A program made the position numbers and the translations under genes. Positions 5,584 through 7,267 of a stretch of DNA of 7,267 nucleotides are shown here, piece by piece (position 1 is the stretch's first letter; every line of letters starts with the position of its first letter). The DNA is from an uncultured Clostridia bacterium. Its GTDB lineage: Bacteria; Bacillota; Clostridia; Christensenellales; Borkfalkiaceae. Under the pieces are notes generated by a model that worked only from the letters and a program-made list of their open reading frames with translations, was not told where the DNA came from and searched no databases. The stretch spans positions 1 to 7,267 of the forward strand of contig CALDMH010000174.1 in NCBI GenBank assembly GCA_937915565.1, read 5' to 3'.

Positions 5584-5612
5584 TTGGCATTATACGCTGA
5601 TATTTTTAATAT
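5584..5612 (+). promoter_or_regulatory. Candidate promoter of the class V aminotransferase gene
   Basis: TTGGCA (5584-5589, five of six to consensus) is followed after 17 bases by TAATAT (5607-5612, four of six). The predicted start near 5619 gives a leader of about 65 bases holding two small inverted repeats. The -35 overlaps the -10 of the divergent DUF3343 promoter by one base, so the polymerases would compete. Confidence 0.4.
5589..5594 (-). promoter_or_regulatory. Candidate -10 element of the DUF3343 gene
   Basis: Read on the minus strand this is a perfect TATAAT, 20 bases before the ATG at 5568, with AAAGGAG between. No good -35 is found at 16-18 bases; TTGTTA lies 23 bases away, too far for a standard promoter. 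It shares a base with the opposing -35 element. Confidence 0.35.
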
Positions 5613-5636
5613 ATATTTAACAAAACAATAACACGT

Positions 5637-5670
5637 CCGAAATTCGGTTTTTCTTACTTCCGAGTTTCGG
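5637..5670. promoter_or_regulatory. Twin 11-bp inverted repeats in the aminotransferase leader
   Basis: CCGAAATTCGG (5637-5647) and CCGAGTTTCGG (5660-5670) share nine of eleven bases, and each is a near or full inverted repeat. Their centres are 23 bases apart, about two helical turns. A T-rich stretch follows the first (TTTTTCTT). They could be paired operator sites or small RNA stems; the stems are too short to be confident terminators. Confidence 0.35.
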
Positions 5671-5683
5671 CAAACGGAGAATT

Positions 5684-6814
5684 ATGATTTATTTCGACAA
5701 CGCCGCGACGGGCGGCTTTAAACCTTCGAGATGTTACGACGCGGCTATCGGCGCGCTGAAAAACCTTAACGCAAACCCCGGGAGAAGCGGACACAGATTA
5801 TCGGCTTTGGCGTCGTCCGCTCTTTTTTCGGCAAGAAAATCGCTCGCAAAATTTTTCGGAGCGGCTTCGCCCGAACGCGTGGTTTTCACACCTTCCTGCA
5901 CTTACGCTTTAAACGCCGCGATTTTCGGACTTTATAAAGAAGGCGGCAGGGTTATAACTACGGTGACCGAACACAACTCCACATTAAGACCTCTTTACGA
6001 ACTTGAAAGAAGAGGCGCGATAAAACTGACGATAGTCACGCCCGAATCGTCCGCCGTAACCGCCGCCGACGTCGAGAAAAATCTTTCCGACGACGTTTGC
6101 CTCGTCTGCTTAAACGCGGTTTCAAACGTTACCGGCGCGGAAAACGACGTAGACGGAATAGGCAGGCTGCTGAAAAACACGAACGCTCTCTTTCTCGTTG
6201 ACGGAGCGCAGGCCGCAGGACATATTCCTTTAAACGTCGAAAAGCAGTTTATTGACGCGCTTTGCGTTCCGTCACATAAAGGTATGCTCGGAATCGTAGG
6301 CGCGGGGGCTTTGATTTTAAGCAACAAAGCGCGTATTCGGCCGTTTGCCTTCGGCGGAACGGGATTCGACACGTTCTCCAAATCGATGCCGGAGGATTTG
6401 CCGGAATCGCTCGAAGCCGGAACGCTTAATCTTCCCGCCTGCCTTTCGATGAAAGAAGGCGCGGATTATCTGCTCGATAACGTCGGTTACGTTTCCAATC
6501 AGCTCAAAAATATGACCGAATACTTCGTTTCGGAACTTTCCGTGAGGCCTTACGTCAAGCTTTATTCGATACCCAACCGAAGCGGCATCGTGGCCTTTTC
6601 TCACGACGAATTTTCTTCGCAAACGCTTTCCGAAATACTTTCCGAAAAATACGACGTTGCGACGCGCGGAGGCTTTCACTGCGCGCCGCTTATGCACAAG
6701 TTCTTAAAAACCGAAAAATTAGGGCTTGTTCGCGTAAGTTTAAGCCCGCAAAACACGAGAAAAGAAATTAACGCTTTCCTGTTCGCCCTCGACGAAATCT
6801 CACATTCGGTGTGA
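5684..6814 (+). CDS. Class V aminotransferase, cysteine desulfurase family
   Basis: This 376-residue PLP enzyme begins with the family's YFDNAAT motif and is about the usual length. Visible active-site positions are H97 in TEHNS (stacks on PLP), SNVTG (147-151), D173 and Q176 in VDGAQ, H198-K199 in PSHKG (K199 forms the PLP Schiff base), EAGT (244-247), and C333 in RGGFHCAPLMH, placed as the persulfide-forming cysteine of group II (SufS-like) desulfurases. It most resembles the single-gene group annotated as cysteine desulfurase family protein (TIGR01977-type), which differs from IscS and SufS and usually lacks Fe-S assembly neighbours, as here. Likely reaction: cysteine to alanine plus enzyme persulfide; selenocysteine lyase activity is possible. 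The ATG at 5684 has GGAG four bases upstream, somewhat close. It is divergent from the DUF3343 gene. Identification is good at family level; the sulfur acceptor is inferred. Confidence 0.93.
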   Translation: MIYFDNAATGGFKPSRCYDAAIGALKNLNANPGRSGHRLSALASSALFSARKSLAKFFGAASPERVVFTPSCTYALNAAIFGLYKEGGRVITTVTEHNSTLRPLYELERRGAIKLTIVTPESSAVTAADVEKNLSDDVCLVCLNAVSNVTGAENDVDGIGRLLKNTNALFLVDGAQAAGHIPLNVEKQFIDALCVPSHKGMLGIVGAGALILSNKARIRPFAFGGTGFDTFSKSMPEDLPESLEAGTLNLPACLSMKEGADYLLDNVGYVSNQLKNMTEYFVSELSVRPYVKLYSIPNRSGIVAFSHDEFSSQTLSEILSEKYDVATRGGFHCAPLMHKFLKTEKLGLVRVSLSPQNTRKEINAFLFALDEISHSV

Positions 6815-6862
6815 TTTTCGGCAGTATCTTTCGTTTTCAGCGCGATTTCTGTCTGTGCGGTT

Positions 6863-6885
6863 CGGCGCAATTCCCGATTATGCCG
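6863..6885 (+). terminator. Imperfect hairpin downstream of the aminotransferase gene
   Basis: CGGCGCAAT and ATTATGCCG pair with one G-T wobble and one mismatch around a five-base loop. It lies in the gap between two convergent genes, where a terminator is expected. What follows (TTAGTTGCGATTTTC) is only moderately T-rich, so the call is weak. Nothing else is seen in 6815-6902. Confidence 0.2.
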
Positions 6886-6902
6886 TTAGTTGCGATTTTC
6901 GG

Positions 6903-7187
6903 CTATTTGCTTTTTAGCCGTCTCACAACCTTATCGAGAGTTTTTCTTTGCGCGTCGGTCAGCATAGGCGAAATCATTTCCGAAAACGAATCGATGTCGG
7001 CGTCGGTTAAAGTGCCGTTTTTTCTCCCCCTTTCGGCTTCTTTTAAGATGGCTTTCATAATTTCGTCCGCGCTTTTGCCCTCGTATTCGTTTGCCAAAGC
7101 CGAAAATTGCTCTGCCACGTCTTTGGGCGCGCCCGCTTCTCCGCGCGCGTTGTCTTCGTCTTTTCTGAAATCGTTAAAATCTTTCAT
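6903..7187 (-). CDS. Small hypothetical protein, 94 residues, helical and charged
   Basis: I do not recognise a named family, though the layout is like small uncharacterised proteins of Clostridia. The N-terminal 20 residues are hydrophilic and probably disordered. A helix follows at about 23-35 (DVAEQFSALANEY), then EGKSADEIMKAILKEAERGR (36-55), NGTLTDADIDSFSEMISPML (57-76) and a basic C-terminal helix TDAQRKTLDKVVRRLKSK (77-94). The alternating acidic and basic helices suggest an alpha-helical bundle, perhaps a partner-binding protein. There are no membrane segments, cysteines or histidines. The start at 7187 is chosen because GGAGG lies eight bases upstream; a longer start at 7211 would place this ribosome site inside the gene. 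Strong ribosome site, sensible composition and single-gene context make it a real gene of unknown function. Confidence 0.82.
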   Translation of the reverse strand: MKDFNDFRKDEDNARGEAGAPKDVAEQFSALANEYEGKSADEIMKAILKEAERGRKNGTLTDADIDSFSEMISPMLTDAQRKTLDKVVRRLKSK

Positions 7188-7191
7188 AAAA

Positions 7192-7196
7192 AAATC
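7192..7196 (-). promoter_or_regulatory. Strong ribosome binding site deciding the start of the 94-residue protein
   Basis: On the minus strand a near-consensus GGAGG precedes the ATG at 7187 by about eight bases, which are mostly T. It argues for 7187 over the upstream in-frame ATG at 7211. Just upstream, CGTCA and TGACG could pair around an A/T-rich loop, which might partly mask the site; this is weak. Confidence 0.6.
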
Positions 7197-7267
7197 CTCC
7201 GTCAAAATCATTTTATGACGGCGACGAAAAAAAATGTTACAGAAGAATATAAATGTTAATGAGGAAG

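Noticed and set aside
6813..6903. GATTTTCGGC repeated at 6813-6822 and 6894-6903.
   Set aside because: Ten-base matches made of motifs common in this genome (TTTTC, TCGG) are expected by chance; the flanks do not align.
6900..6920. CGGCTA and TAGCCG inverted repeat around the stop codon of the 94-residue protein.
   Set aside because: Six pairs with a 9-base loop and no T run after it on either strand; most of it is coding sequence.
7253..7267. ATG TTA ATG AGG AAG open to the window end, as the start of a plus-strand gene.
   Set aside because: Only five codons are visible and no ribosome site precedes them; GAGGAAG could equally be a site for a gene starting beyond the window.

Overview
The window looks like chromosomal core DNA from an anaerobic, Clostridia-type member of the Bacillota (Firmicutes), probably an uncultured gut-type lineage. 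The reasons are the gene content and order (nth, obgE, yhbY, nadD/yqeK, rsfS, as in the housekeeping neighbourhoods of this phylum), purine-rich AGGAG-type ribosome binding sites, short intergenic gaps, and a DUF3343 protein paired with a class V aminotransferase of the cysteine-desulfurase type. No RNA genes, insertion sequences, phage genes or CRISPR arrays are visible.

Layout, left to right. Positions 1-393 (minus) hold the N-terminal part of a GH37 trehalase-like glycosidase cut by the window edge. Upstream of it on the same strand are rsfS (467-814) and a single reading frame that joins NadD to a YqeK-type HD hydrolase (843-1973). Divergent from nadD is an unrecognised protein with four predicted membrane segments (2019-2816, plus). 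It converges on yhbY (2881-3174), which follows obgE (3191-4459) and nth (4471-5106) in one tight minus-strand operon. A 204-base gap (5107-5310) holds a candidate nth promoter, a perfect 14-bp hairpin at its predicted start site, and a tandem duplication that includes the 3' end of the next gene. The small DUF3343 gene (5311-5568, minus) and the aminotransferase gene (5684-6814, plus) are divergent from a shared 115-base promoter region. A 94-residue hypothetical protein (6903-7187, minus) closes the window.

How the genes fit together: nth, obgE, yhbY, nadD/yqeK and rsfS are housekeeping functions (base excision repair, large-subunit ribosome assembly and silencing, NAD synthesis, dinucleotide turnover). 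The DUF3343/aminotransferase pair is the most likely functional module outside the core set. It is plausibly a sulfur or selenium mobilisation unit in which the desulfurase passes persulfide (or selenide) to the small cysteine protein. I do not see a clearly new multi-gene system. The points that stand out are a Gly-to-Glu change in the catalytic HxGH motif of the NadD half, the four-TM protein interrupting a conserved cluster, and the unusual DNA structure around 5184-5333.
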